Shown in pieces: positions 1 to 7,640 of a stretch of DNA of 64,000 nt (positions are counted from its first letter, which is position 1; each line of letters starts with the position of its first letter). The position numbers were made by a program, and so were the translations under genes. The notes below the pieces were generated by a model. The model worked only from the letters and a program-made list of their open reading frames with translations. It had not been told where the DNA came from and did not search any database. The stretch comes from JAJDAN01 sp046583095 (lineage in GTDB: Bacteria; Myxococcota_A; UBA9160; UBA4427), in NCBI GenBank assembly GCA_046583095.1, contig JAYGDB010000039.1, forward strand, positions 1 to 64,000. The letters are read 5' to 3'.

Positions 1-1354
1 TCGCCCGTGGCGCCTCCTCGACGCCGAGCAGGTGGCAGATCACCAGCGTGGCCGAATCGAGCGACGTGATCAGCCAGGTGAAGAGCAGAAAGGCCGCGAC
101 GCCCACCAGAACCGTGGTGATCGCGGGGGAAGCGAGGTTCTCGATTACGGCGACGATTCCCAGGCTGTAGTCCCTTCCGACGGCGTCGCTCACGGCTCCG
201 GCCTGGGCCATCTCCTGGTGGAGTGCGGTGCCTCCGAAGACCGTCATCCAGACGAGGATCACGAAGGTCGGCACGAGCATCACCGCCAACACGAATTCAC
301 GTAGGGTTCGCCCCTTCGAGATGCGTGCGATGAACAGGCTCACGAACGGCGTCCAGGCCAACCACCAACCCCAGTAGAAGATCGTCCACTCTGCCTGCCA
401 CTCCTGCTCGGCGGGGCTGGCTGCGAGCCACAGCCCGGTGGGCAGGACGTTCGTCACGTAGTCGGCCGTCGTACTGAGGAAGAGACTTGCGAGGTAGTAG
501 GTCGGCCCCAGGGCTACGAATCCGACGAGCAGCAAGAGGCTCACCCACACGTTCACCTCGCTCAGGCGCCGAATCCCGCGCGAAAGACCCGAGAGAGCCG
601 ACACGATGCCCAGCAGGCAGACGGAGACTACGATCACGTATTGGTTGCCCAGGTTGACCTCGAGCCCGAGGAGCGAGCCCAGCGTGGCGTTCATCCCGGC
701 CGCGGAGATGCCGATCGAGGTCGCCACGCCGCACACCGTGCCGAACAGGGCGATGAGGTCGATCGTGAGCCCGGGCCAGCGGTGGATGTACTTGGGCCCG
801 AGCAACGGGTAGAGGGCCGAGCGGAACGTGAGCGGAAGGTTGTATCGCTGGCTGTAGACCGCGATCGCGAGTGCGACCAAGACGTAGAACGCCCAGCCGT
901 GTAGCCCCCAGTGCAGCACGGTGAGACGCAGGGCAGTTTGCACCGCATCCGGCGAGTGCGGCAGGCCACCCTGCTCGGCCAGCAGGGGATTCCCCTGGTA
1001 GTGGAGGATGGGTTCTGCAGCCGCCCAGTAGAGCAATCCCGAGGCGAGCCCCGCCGAGAACAACATGGCGAACCAGGACAGCCTGCTGAACTCCGGCTGC
1101 GAGTCGTGCGGACCCAATCGGATGTTGCCACGCGGGGTGATGGCCAAGATGCCGACCACGACGAGCGCGAAACTCGCGACGCCGACGAAGAGCCAATCGA
1201 AGTAGTGAACCACCCAGTCCTTGGTGCCCACGAGAACGGCACTCGCTGCATCGATCGAGAGCACCGCAACACCCACGAAAGCCGAGATGACCCCCACGGC
1301 GATGCGAGAGACCGGGTTCGGAAGGCCGATCCGAGCGAGGACGCCGTTGCTCAT
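1..1354 (-). CDS. BCCT-family osmolyte transporter (partial, 3' end outside window)
   Basis: Secondary transporter of the betaine/choline/carnitine (BCCT) family, predicted to import a quaternary-ammonium or sulfonium osmolyte across the inner membrane. The frame is open for about 451 codons to the left edge, so the C-terminus is missing. The protein is very hydrophobic with many membrane helices. Family marks are a glycine-rich helix FSAGLASGLLYWAAAEPI near residue 110 and FYWGWWLAWTPFVSLF followed by IARISKGRT near residue 325. The start ATG overlaps the stop of the GMC oxidoreductase gene by 4 bp (ATGA), so the two are translationally coupled behind the TetR gene. The substrate is not readable from sequence, but coupling to a choline-dehydrogenase-like enzyme favours choline, betaine or DMSP-like compounds. 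Confidence 0.9.
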   Translation of the reverse strand, partial: MSNGVLARIGLPNPVSRIAVGVISAFVGVAVLSIDAASAVLVGTKDWVVHYFDWLFVGVASFALVVVGILAITPRGNIRLGPHDSQPEFSRLSWFAMLFSAGLASGLLYWAAAEPILHYQGNPLLAEQGGLPHSPDAVQTALRLTVLHWGLHGWAFYVLVALAIAVYSQRYNLPLTFRSALYPLLGPKYIHRWPGLTIDLIALFGTVCGVATSIGISAAGMNATLGSLLGLEVNLGNQYVIVVSVCLLGIVSALSGLSRGIRRLSEVNVWVSLLLLVGFVALGPTYYLASLFLSTTADYVTNVLPTGLWLAASPAEQEWQAEWTIFYWGWWLAWTPFVSLFIARISKGRTLREFVLAVMLVPTFVILVWMTVFGGTALHQEMAQAGAVSDAVGRDYSLGIVAVIENLASPAITTVLVGVAAFLLFTWLITSLDSATLVICHLLGVEEAPRA

Positions 1355-3024
1355 CCCACGCCCTCCCCGCGAAGCTGCGGCGGCCCACTCGCGAAGTGGG
1401 GTTCCAGCGTCTGCGCCGGAAGCGGTTCGAGACCCAGGATTGCATCCGACGCCTTCTCGGCAATCATCATCACAGCTGCGTAGATGTTCCCGTTCGTGAT
1501 GTTGGGCATCACCGAAGCGTCCACGATTCGAAGACCCTCGAGACCGTGAACGCGCAGGGAGGTGGGGTCGGTGACGGCGAGCCCATCTATACCCATCCGG
1601 CAACTGCAGGAGGGGTGCAGGGCCGTCTCGCCTTCTCGCGCCACCCAGTCCAGAACCTCGACATCGCTCTCGACGCCGGCCCCCGGTGACACCTCGCCGC
1701 GATCGAGGTCCCGGAAAGCCGGCTGACCGAGGATGTGGCGCGCACAGGCGATTGCCTCGACCCACTCGCGTCGATCCTGGTCCGTGGAGAGGTAGTTGAA
1801 ACGCAGGCGCGGCGGCTCCTTCGGATTCGCCGAACGAATCCGCAGGCTGCCCCGGGAGTCAGAAGTCATCGGGCCGATGTGAACCTGATAGCCGTGGCCA
1901 CGGATCGGCCGCGTGCCGTCGTAACGGATCGCCAGCGGTAGGAAGTGAATCATCAGATTGGGATAGGGCGCGTCGGAATTGCTGCGGACGAAGCCCCCCG
2001 CCTCGAAGTGATTGGTCATCCCAGGCCCCTTCCCCGCGAGCCACTGCAGGCCGATCCACGGCCGCCAGCGCCACAGGACGTTCGGTGTCAGCGAGACAGG
2101 CTGTGCGCACGCGTGCTGGACGTACACCTCGAGATGGTCCTGGAGGTTTTCGCCAACCCCCGGAAGGTCCTGCACGACGTCGATGCCGACCTCCCGGAGC
2201 AGCGAAGCAGGCCCCACGCCCGACACCTGGAGCAGTTGAGGTGAGTTGATCGCCCCGCCGCAACAGATCACCTCATCGGCAAGCACGCGCTGCAGGCGCC
2301 CTCGACGCACGTACTCGACCCCGACCGCGCGCCGCCCCTCGAACAAGATGCGCGTGGCGAACGCCCGGCAGATTACGTCGAGATTCGGTCGGCTCTTCAC
2401 GGGGTGTAGATAGGCCCTTGCCGCGCTCCAGCGGCGGCCTCGCCACACATTGCGGTCGAAGCGACCGAAGCCCTCCTGACGCCGGCCGTTGCAATCGTCG
2501 GTGATGTCGTAACCCGCCTGCTGTACAGCCTCGAAGAACGCCTCGAACAGCGGACCCTCGGCGCGTCCCCGCTCGAGCACCAGGGGTCCATCCCGACCGC
2601 GGTAGGCGTCCTCGCCGTCCGCGCAGGTTTCCATCCGCTTGAAGTACGGGAGACAGTGCGCGTAGCTCCACTGCTCGAGGCCGGGCTGCTCGGCCCAACC
2701 CTCGTAATCGAGCGGATTGCCGCGCTGGAAGATCATCCCGTTGATGCTGCTGGAACCGCCCAGCAGCTTCCCGCGCGCGTGGTAGATCTGGCGCCCCATC
2801 ATGTGCGGCTCGGGCTCCGAGCGGTAGCGCCAGTCGTAGAAGCGGCTGCCGAGCGGAAACGCCAGTGCGGCTGGCATGTGGATCAACACGTCCCACCAGG
2901 CGTCCGGCCGGCCGGCCTCGAGAACCAGCACGCGTCGTTTCGGATCGGCGCTCAGGCGGTGCGCAAGTGCGCAGCCTGCAGAGCCGCCACCGACGATCAC
3001 GAAGTCGTAGCGAGGTGCAGCCAT
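1351..3024 (-). CDS. GMC-family FAD oxidoreductase, choline dehydrogenase-like
   Basis: A 557-residue glucose-methanol-choline (GMC) flavoprotein that probably oxidises an alcohol such as choline or a related osmolyte precursor. Visible marks are the dinucleotide fold VGGGSAG at residues 11-17, GMC signature 1 (GKLLGGSSSINGM, residues 85-97), signature 2 around residue 256 (GGAINSPQLLQVSGVGP), HPSCSCRMG near residue 470 and a C-terminal NITNGN loop typical of the active-site region. Length fits BetA and other alcohol dehydrogenases of the family. It starts with ATG 9 bp after the TetR stop and overlaps the BCCT transporter start by 4 bp, forming a tetR-GMC-BCCT operon. The exact substrate is unproven, because GMC sequences diverge widely in specificity. 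Confidence 0.9.
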   Translation of the reverse strand: MAAPRYDFVIVGGGSAGCALAHRLSADPKRRVLVLEAGRPDAWWDVLIHMPAALAFPLGSRFYDWRYRSEPEPHMMGRQIYHARGKLLGGSSSINGMIFQRGNPLDYEGWAEQPGLEQWSYAHCLPYFKRMETCADGEDAYRGRDGPLVLERGRAEGPLFEAFFEAVQQAGYDITDDCNGRRQEGFGRFDRNVWRGRRWSAARAYLHPVKSRPNLDVICRAFATRILFEGRRAVGVEYVRRGRLQRVLADEVICCGGAINSPQLLQVSGVGPASLLREVGIDVVQDLPGVGENLQDHLEVYVQHACAQPVSLTPNVLWRWRPWIGLQWLAGKGPGMTNHFEAGGFVRSNSDAPYPNLMIHFLPLAIRYDGTRPIRGHGYQVHIGPMTSDSRGSLRIRSANPKEPPRLRFNYLSTDQDRREWVEAIACARHILGQPAFRDLDRGEVSPGAGVESDVEVLDWVAREGETALHPSCSCRMGIDGLAVTDPTSLRVHGLEGLRIVDASVMPNITNGNIYAAVMMIAEKASDAILGLEPLPAQTLEPHFASGPPQLRGEGVG

Positions 3025-3033
3025 GCCAGTAGC

Positions 3034-3573
3034 TCAGGGCCGGGTGAGGTCGTACAAGGCCCGGATCGTCGCTGGGCCGATCTCTGGGTCGAGCCGCGGA
3101 AGCCCCAGCAGGGCCGAGAGCCAGAGTCCGTCCGCCGCGAGGCGCACGAGGGTTGCGGTCGTCCGGTCGATGCCGTCCGCTTCGAGATGCGCGTGCCAGC
3201 GCGCGAATCGGGCTCGCACTTCTTCGAGGTGGGCCGAGTCTCGCCCCAGGGTCGCCAGGATGCCGGCCATCAACTGGGCCGAGTTGTCGGCTGGCTTGCC
3301 CTCGGCAGTTACGGTGGACGCGAGGTATGCCCGGCTCCAGGCGCCGACCGGTTCAGGATCCGCCGCGCTCAGGGCCTGGAGTTCTTGATCGAGGTGGTCG
3401 AGCATACGCTGACACAGTCCCGCCACCAGGGCCTCCTTGCTGGCGAAGTGGTAGAGGAGACCCCCCTTGCTGATGCCCGCATCCGCGGCAATCGCGTCCA
3501 GGACGAGGCCGGAGGGTCCGAGGGTGAGGAGCCGCGCCTCGGCGCTGTTTAGGATTCGCTCGCGAGCGTCCAT
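3034..3573 (-). CDS. TetR-family transcriptional repressor
   Basis: A 179-residue regulator with an N-terminal TetR DNA-binding domain (helix-turn-helix around residues 24-46: LDAIAADAGISKGGLLYHF, then ASKEAL) and a variable C-terminal ligand domain. The start is taken as the ATG at 3573 (MDARERIL), because residues upstream in the open frame are Arg/Pro-rich noise and overlap the promoter. No Shine-Dalgarno sequence precedes it, and the predicted promoter places the mRNA start within a few bases of the ATG, so it may be leaderless. It is the first gene of the leftward operon and lies back to back with the FAD-GcvT gene. The palindrome in the gap is the obvious operator for autoregulation and control of both arms. 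The position resembles BetI in betaine loci, but orthology is not established. Confidence 0.88.
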   Translation of the reverse strand: MDARERILNSAEARLLTLGPSGLVLDAIAADAGISKGGLLYHFASKEALVAGLCQRMLDHLDQELQALSAADPEPVGAWSRAYLASTVTAEGKPADNSAQLMAGILATLGRDSAHLEEVRARFARWHAHLEADGIDRTTATLVRLAADGLWLSALLGLPRLDPEIGPATIRALYDLTRP

Positions 3574-3576
3574 TGC

Positions 3577-3605
3577 TTGTGGTTGTACCGTCCGGACGGT
3601 ATAAG
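3577..3605 (+). promoter_or_regulatory. Predicted sigma70-type promoter, rightward arm
   Basis: TTGTGG (3577-3582), a 17-bp spacer and TATAAG (3600-3605). The spacer is mostly the operator palindrome. Transcription would start near 3612, about 10 bases before the GGAGGGG ribosome site of the FAD-GcvT gene. Confidence 0.5.
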
Positions 3606-3610
3606 AACAA
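3582..3610 (-). promoter_or_regulatory. Predicted promoter, leftward arm (tetR)
   Basis: On the reverse strand TTGTTC (3610-3605), a 17-bp spacer and TACAAC (3587-3582) mirror the rightward promoter across the palindrome. The start point would fall near 3575, almost on the tetR ATG at 3573, which suggests a leaderless tetR transcript. Confidence 0.4.
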
Positions 3611-3632
3611 GGTCGAACTCGTGGAGGGGCTC

Positions 3633-6233
3633 GTGAGCAGCCAGGAGAGCTTTCCCAGCCACGCCGACGTGGTGGTCGTCGGGGTCGGCGGCATCGTCGG
3701 GGCATCCCTCGCCTACTTCCTGACGGAGCTCGGTGTCCGGAACATCGTCGGGCTCGAGAAGGCCGGCGCGATCCCCTCGGACATCTCTTCCACGTCCCAC
3801 GCCTCGGACTTCATCTTCAACACGTCCCACGACAAGCTGGCCAACTGGACCACCGCATTCAGTCGGAAGTTCTACGACGACAACGGCTTCTTCTTCAAGC
3901 GGGGCGGCCTGGAGGTCTGCCGCAAGGACGACGACGCGCGCTGGGAGGAGCTGAAGCGCAAGGTCGCGTCGGGCAAGGCCTTCGGGACGAACGCGCACCT
4001 GATCTCTGCGAAGCAGGCGAAGCAGAGGTTCCCGCTGCTCGACGAGTCGTCGATTCGGGGCGCCCTATGGGATCCCGATGCGGGGCTGGTCGTTCCTCGC
4101 TCCCTCGACGTCGTGCTCGAGATGGTGAGGCGATCCGAGGAGTCGGGCGCACTTCGCACGTTCACGAACACGCCAGCGACGGGATTCCAGATCGAGAACG
4201 ACCGGGTCGTCGCTGTCCACACCCGGCAGGGCACCATCGAGACACCGCGAGTCGTGGTGACATCCGGCATCTGGGGCCCTCTGGTGGGCGAGATGGCGGG
4301 CGTTCCCGTGCCACTCTCCCCCGCTGAGCACCCCCTGCTCTTCTTCGGCCCGCTCGAGAGCATCCAGGGAACGGACGAGTACCTCGTCCATCCGCTGATG
4401 CGAGACCAGGGAAACTCCGCCTACGTGCGCGATACGGGACGCACCGAAGGCGGCATGCTCGAGTTCGGTTATTACGAGGAGCGCGAACCGCGGCTGGTCG
4501 ATGCCAGCGACATCGGCAACCCGGACGTGACCAAGCACTCGCCTTCCATGCGCGACGTGCCGCTCGAGCAGGTGGCCGAGGCTCTCGCGAAGGGCTTCGA
4601 GACTATCCCGATCTTCGAAGAGCTGGGCTGGGACGAGCGAACCTCGTTCAATGGCCTCCTTTCGGTCACCACCGACGGCGGCTCCCTGATCGGCGAAAGC
4701 CCCGAGGTCCGCGGATTCTGGCTGTGCGAGGCGGTCTGGATCAAGGACGGCCCCGGCGCCGCACGGCTGTGCGCCGAGTGGATCGTGCGCGGCGCACCGG
4801 AAGTCGATCCCCACAGCGCCGACATCGCGCGCTTCTACCCCGCGCAGAAAGAACGCGAGTACGTGCGCGGGCGCTGCTTCGAGAACGCGCAGACCATCTA
4901 CAACCCTCCGATCCACCCGCGCGAGCCCTACCGAACGGGTCGTGACCTCTTCCACAGCCCGTTCTACGAGCGAGAGAAGGAGCTCGGCGGCTATTTCGAG
5001 AACGAGATCGGAGGCTGGGAGCGCGCCTACGCGTACGCGTCGAACGAGCAGGCGCTGCCCGATTACATCGCGAAGGTACCCGTTCGCGAAAACGAGTGGG
5101 ACCGCCGCCACGTTCCCTACGAGATCGCCAACGCCGAACACCTGGCGATGAGCGACGGAGTCGGGATGATCAACCTCTCGCACTTCGCGATCATCGACGT
5201 CGAGGGCCCGGACGCCGAACGTCTACTCGAGACCCTCTCCGTCGCCCAGGTCGGTGGAAGCAAGCCGGCCGGTGCAGTGATCTACACCAACTTCCTGAAC
5301 CGCTTCGGCGGCGTTCAGGCCGATCTCACCGTCTGCCGCCTCGGCGCCCAACGTTACCGGGTCGTCACCGGCGGAGCCGACGGGAACCGCGACTGGGTAT
5401 GGATCCGCAACTTCCGCGACGACCATTCGCTCGACGCGACCCTCGAGATCCGCACCCACGATCTGGCGACGCTGGGACTCTGGGGACCGCAGGCGCGCGA
5501 GGCGCTCGGCCGCCTGGTGGACCCGGCCGCTCTGACCGACGACGCCTTTCCGTTCGCCACTGCCCGATCCCTCGACCTCAGGCTGCCGGATGGCAGTCGG
5601 GTCTCCGCCTGGGCCGTCCGCATCTCCTACGTGGGTGAACTCGGCTGGGAGATCTACCTCGAGAACGACGCGACGACCGCCCTGCCCCTATACGACGCCT
5701 TGCTCGACTGCGGCGTCGTGCCGGTCGGAATCGAGACCTACGCGACCAGCCGCCGACTGGAGAAGTGCTTCCGGCTCCAGGGGGCCGACCTCGAGACCGA
5801 GTACAACCCCTACGAGTCGGGAGTCCATCGCGCGCGCGTCAAGTCCGCGGATTTCGTCGGCAAGGACGCGTACCAGGCGCAGCGTGAAGAGAAGCCCGCG
5901 GCAGTGCTCTGCAGCATGACCCTCGATCGCCTGTCCGTCGGAGACGGCCCGCAGCGCTTCCCGGTCGGCGTGTGGCCGATCCTCGATGCAGACAGCAAGA
6001 AGACCCTCGTCGACCCGCGCGGACGCCGCTCCTACGCGACCAGTACCTCGTACTGCCCCTCGCTCGGCGTGCACGCAGTAATGGGCTACCTGCCGCGCGA
6101 GCGCGCCCAAGTAGGCAACGCACTCGTGCTCGAGTACTTCGACGAAGACGGCGACGGCCATTACCCGATGACCGTCAGAATCGTCGGGGCCGGTTCGCTA
6201 TATGATCCCGACAACCGGCGTGTCCGTGGCTGA
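3633..6233 (+). CDS. FAD-dependent oxidoreductase/GcvT fusion, dimethylglycine or sarcosine dehydrogenase-like
   Basis: A protein of about 866 residues with the two-part layout of dimethylglycine and sarcosine dehydrogenases. An N-terminal DAO-type FAD domain covers roughly residues 10-390, beginning with the dinucleotide fold GVGGIVG. A linker follows, then a GcvT aminomethyltransferase domain with its C-terminal barrel (about 430-860), which takes the one-carbon unit onto tetrahydrofolate. SSTSHASDF near residue 56 aligns with the position of the flavinylated histidine in this family. The start is GTG 3633 because GGAGGGG lies 5 bases upstream. The open frame reaches 3573, but that part overlaps the operator. 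It heads a two-gene rightward operon with the DmdA-like gene. The native substrate could be dimethylglycine, sarcosine or another N-methyl compound. Confidence 0.88.
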   Translation: MSSQESFPSHADVVVVGVGGIVGASLAYFLTELGVRNIVGLEKAGAIPSDISSTSHASDFIFNTSHDKLANWTTAFSRKFYDDNGFFFKRGGLEVCRKDDDARWEELKRKVASGKAFGTNAHLISAKQAKQRFPLLDESSIRGALWDPDAGLVVPRSLDVVLEMVRRSEESGALRTFTNTPATGFQIENDRVVAVHTRQGTIETPRVVVTSGIWGPLVGEMAGVPVPLSPAEHPLLFFGPLESIQGTDEYLVHPLMRDQGNSAYVRDTGRTEGGMLEFGYYEEREPRLVDASDIGNPDVTKHSPSMRDVPLEQVAEALAKGFETIPIFEELGWDERTSFNGLLSVTTDGGSLIGESPEVRGFWLCEAVWIKDGPGAARLCAEWIVRGAPEVDPHSADIARFYPAQKEREYVRGRCFENAQTIYNPPIHPREPYRTGRDLFHSPFYEREKELGGYFENEIGGWERAYAYASNEQALPDYIAKVPVRENEWDRRHVPYEIANAEHLAMSDGVGMINLSHFAIIDVEGPDAERLLETLSVAQVGGSKPAGAVIYTNFLNRFGGVQADLTVCRLGAQRYRVVTGGADGNRDWVWIRNFRDDHSLDATLEIRTHDLATLGLWGPQAREALGRLVDPAALTDDAFPFATARSLDLRLPDGSRVSAWAVRISYVGELGWEIYLENDATTALPLYDALLDCGVVPVGIETYATSRRLEKCFRLQGADLETEYNPYESGVHRARVKSADFVGKDAYQAQREEKPAAVLCSMTLDRLSVGDGPQRFPVGVWPILDADSKKTLVDPRGRRSYATSTSYCPSLGVHAVMGYLPRERAQVGNALVLEYFDEDGDGHYPMTVRIVGAGSLYDPDNRRVRG

Positions 6234-6273
6234 ACACAGAACCCGGGGAACAGCCATCAGCGGAGAGAAAACC

Positions 6274-7578
6274 ATGGATCACCCGAACATCCCGAGCGTC
6301 GATCAGAGCGACCGGCTGGTGCCGATCAACTTGCGCCAGTCCGGTGCCCGCCCCATCGAGCTGCTGATCTCGACGCGTGTTCGCAAGTCGCCCTTCTGGC
6401 ACCTGTCCGTCGAGGCCGGCTGCTGGCGTGCCACGATCTACAACCGGATGTACCACCCGCGTGCCTACAGGACGCCGGAAGACGGCGGAGCCATGGCCGA
6501 GTACGACGCACTCGTGAACCGGGTCACGATGTGGAACGTGGCCGTCGAGCGCCAGATCCGTGTAAAGGGACCGGGCGCCGAAGACTTCGTCAACTTCGTA
6601 ATCACCCGAAATGCCGCCAAGATCGCGCCGCTGGACGCCCGCTACTGCATCCTGTGCAACGAGCAGGGCGGCATCCTCAACGACCCGGTGCTCTTGCGCC
6701 TGGCGAGTGACGAGTTCTGGTTCTCGCTCGCGGACACCGACCTGATGCTGTGGCTACAGGCGGTCAACCTCGGTCGAAGGTGGGACGTCGACATCGCGGA
6801 GATCGACGTCTCCCCGGTACAGATCCAGGGGCCCCTCTCCGAAGACCTGATGGCCAGCCTGGTGGGCGAGGCCGTCCGCGAGGTGCCCTACTACGGGCTG
6901 ATGGAAGCCGAGGTCGGCGGCGTCCCGGTGGTCGTCAGCCAGACCGGCTTCACCGGCGAGAAGGGCTACGAGGTATACGTCCGGGACGCGTCGGTTCACG
7001 CCGAGACGGTCTGGAATCGCATCCTCGAGCTGGGAGAGAAGTTCGGCCTCGAGGTCGTGGCGCCCGCTCACCACCGGCGTATCGCCGCGGGCATTCTGTC
7101 CTGGGGCCAGGACATGGACTTCGAGACCTCACCCTTCCAGGTGAACCTCGGCTACCAGGTTCCGCGCAAGAAGCAGGCGGACTACATCGGCAAGCAGGAG
7201 CTCGAGCGCCAACGCGACGAGATCGACGCCGGCCGCTTCCCATTCAAGCTGAAGCTGGTGGGCCTGCGCCTAGGCGGCGCGCCGATCACCGACTACGCGA
7301 GCGACTTCTGGCTGGTGACGACACCAGCGGGAGAAGCAATCGGCTACGTGACCTCCCCGTGGTGGTCGCCCGAGCTCGAAACGAACATCGCGCTGGCCCA
7401 CGTTCCGTTCGAATCGAGCGAACTCGGGACCGAGCTGCGTGTGGAGCTACCCGAGCCCTACGCGGAGCCGCCCGGTCAGCCGGCACACGCCGAGGTGTGC
7501 GACGTGCCCTTCCGCCCCTCGGTCAACCCGAGCGCCCGCGAGCGGGCCAGGGAACGCGGTCACGACTACACCGAGTAG
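6274..7578 (+). CDS. GcvT-family folate-dependent methyltransferase, DmdA-like
   Basis: A 434-residue protein of the glycine-cleavage T-protein family that probably transfers a methyl or methylene group from a substrate to tetrahydrofolate. Sequence stretches such as LCNEQGGILNDPVLLRLA, WFSLADTD and the C-terminal VPFRPSVNPS are reminiscent of DMSP demethylase (DmdA) and its relatives rather than of true GcvT. The start is ATG 6274, 6 bases after GGAGAG. The open frame extends to 6202 but would overlap the upstream gene. The gap of 40 bp from the FAD-GcvT gene implies co-transcription. It ends convergent with smc. DMSP demethylase, O-demethylase (LigM/DesA-like) and accessory T-protein are all possible, and sequence alone does not decide. 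Confidence 0.8.
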   Translation: MDHPNIPSVDQSDRLVPINLRQSGARPIELLISTRVRKSPFWHLSVEAGCWRATIYNRMYHPRAYRTPEDGGAMAEYDALVNRVTMWNVAVERQIRVKGPGAEDFVNFVITRNAAKIAPLDARYCILCNEQGGILNDPVLLRLASDEFWFSLADTDLMLWLQAVNLGRRWDVDIAEIDVSPVQIQGPLSEDLMASLVGEAVREVPYYGLMEAEVGGVPVVVSQTGFTGEKGYEVYVRDASVHAETVWNRILELGEKFGLEVVAPAHHRRIAAGILSWGQDMDFETSPFQVNLGYQVPRKKQADYIGKQELERQRDEIDAGRFPFKLKLVGLRLGGAPITDYASDFWLVTTPAGEAIGYVTSPWWSPELETNIALAHVPFESSELGTELRVELPEPYAEPPGQPAHAEVCDVPFRPSVNPSARERARERGHDYTE

Positions 7579-7640
7579 GCGGGAGGCGGGCCGCCGGCAT
7601 CGATTCGGCTGCCCGGCGCTGGCAGCCTGACCCGAGGCGG

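Larger units (their letters stand above)
3576..3611. promoter_or_regulatory. Palindromic operator in the divergent promoter region
   Basis: A perfect 16-bp palindrome TACCGTCCGGACGGTA (3586-3601) is flanked by further matching bases (TT/AA, then CTTGT/ACAAG), giving a 36-bp hyphenated dyad. It fills the space between the TetR start (3573) and the rightward gene. Such dyads are the usual binding sites of TetR dimers. Binding here would cover both predicted promoters. Confidence 0.75.

Noticed and set aside
7579..7640. Terminator between the convergent DmdA-like and smc genes
   Set aside because: The 62-bp gap is GC-rich, but I could not find a stem longer than a few base pairs or a T-run.
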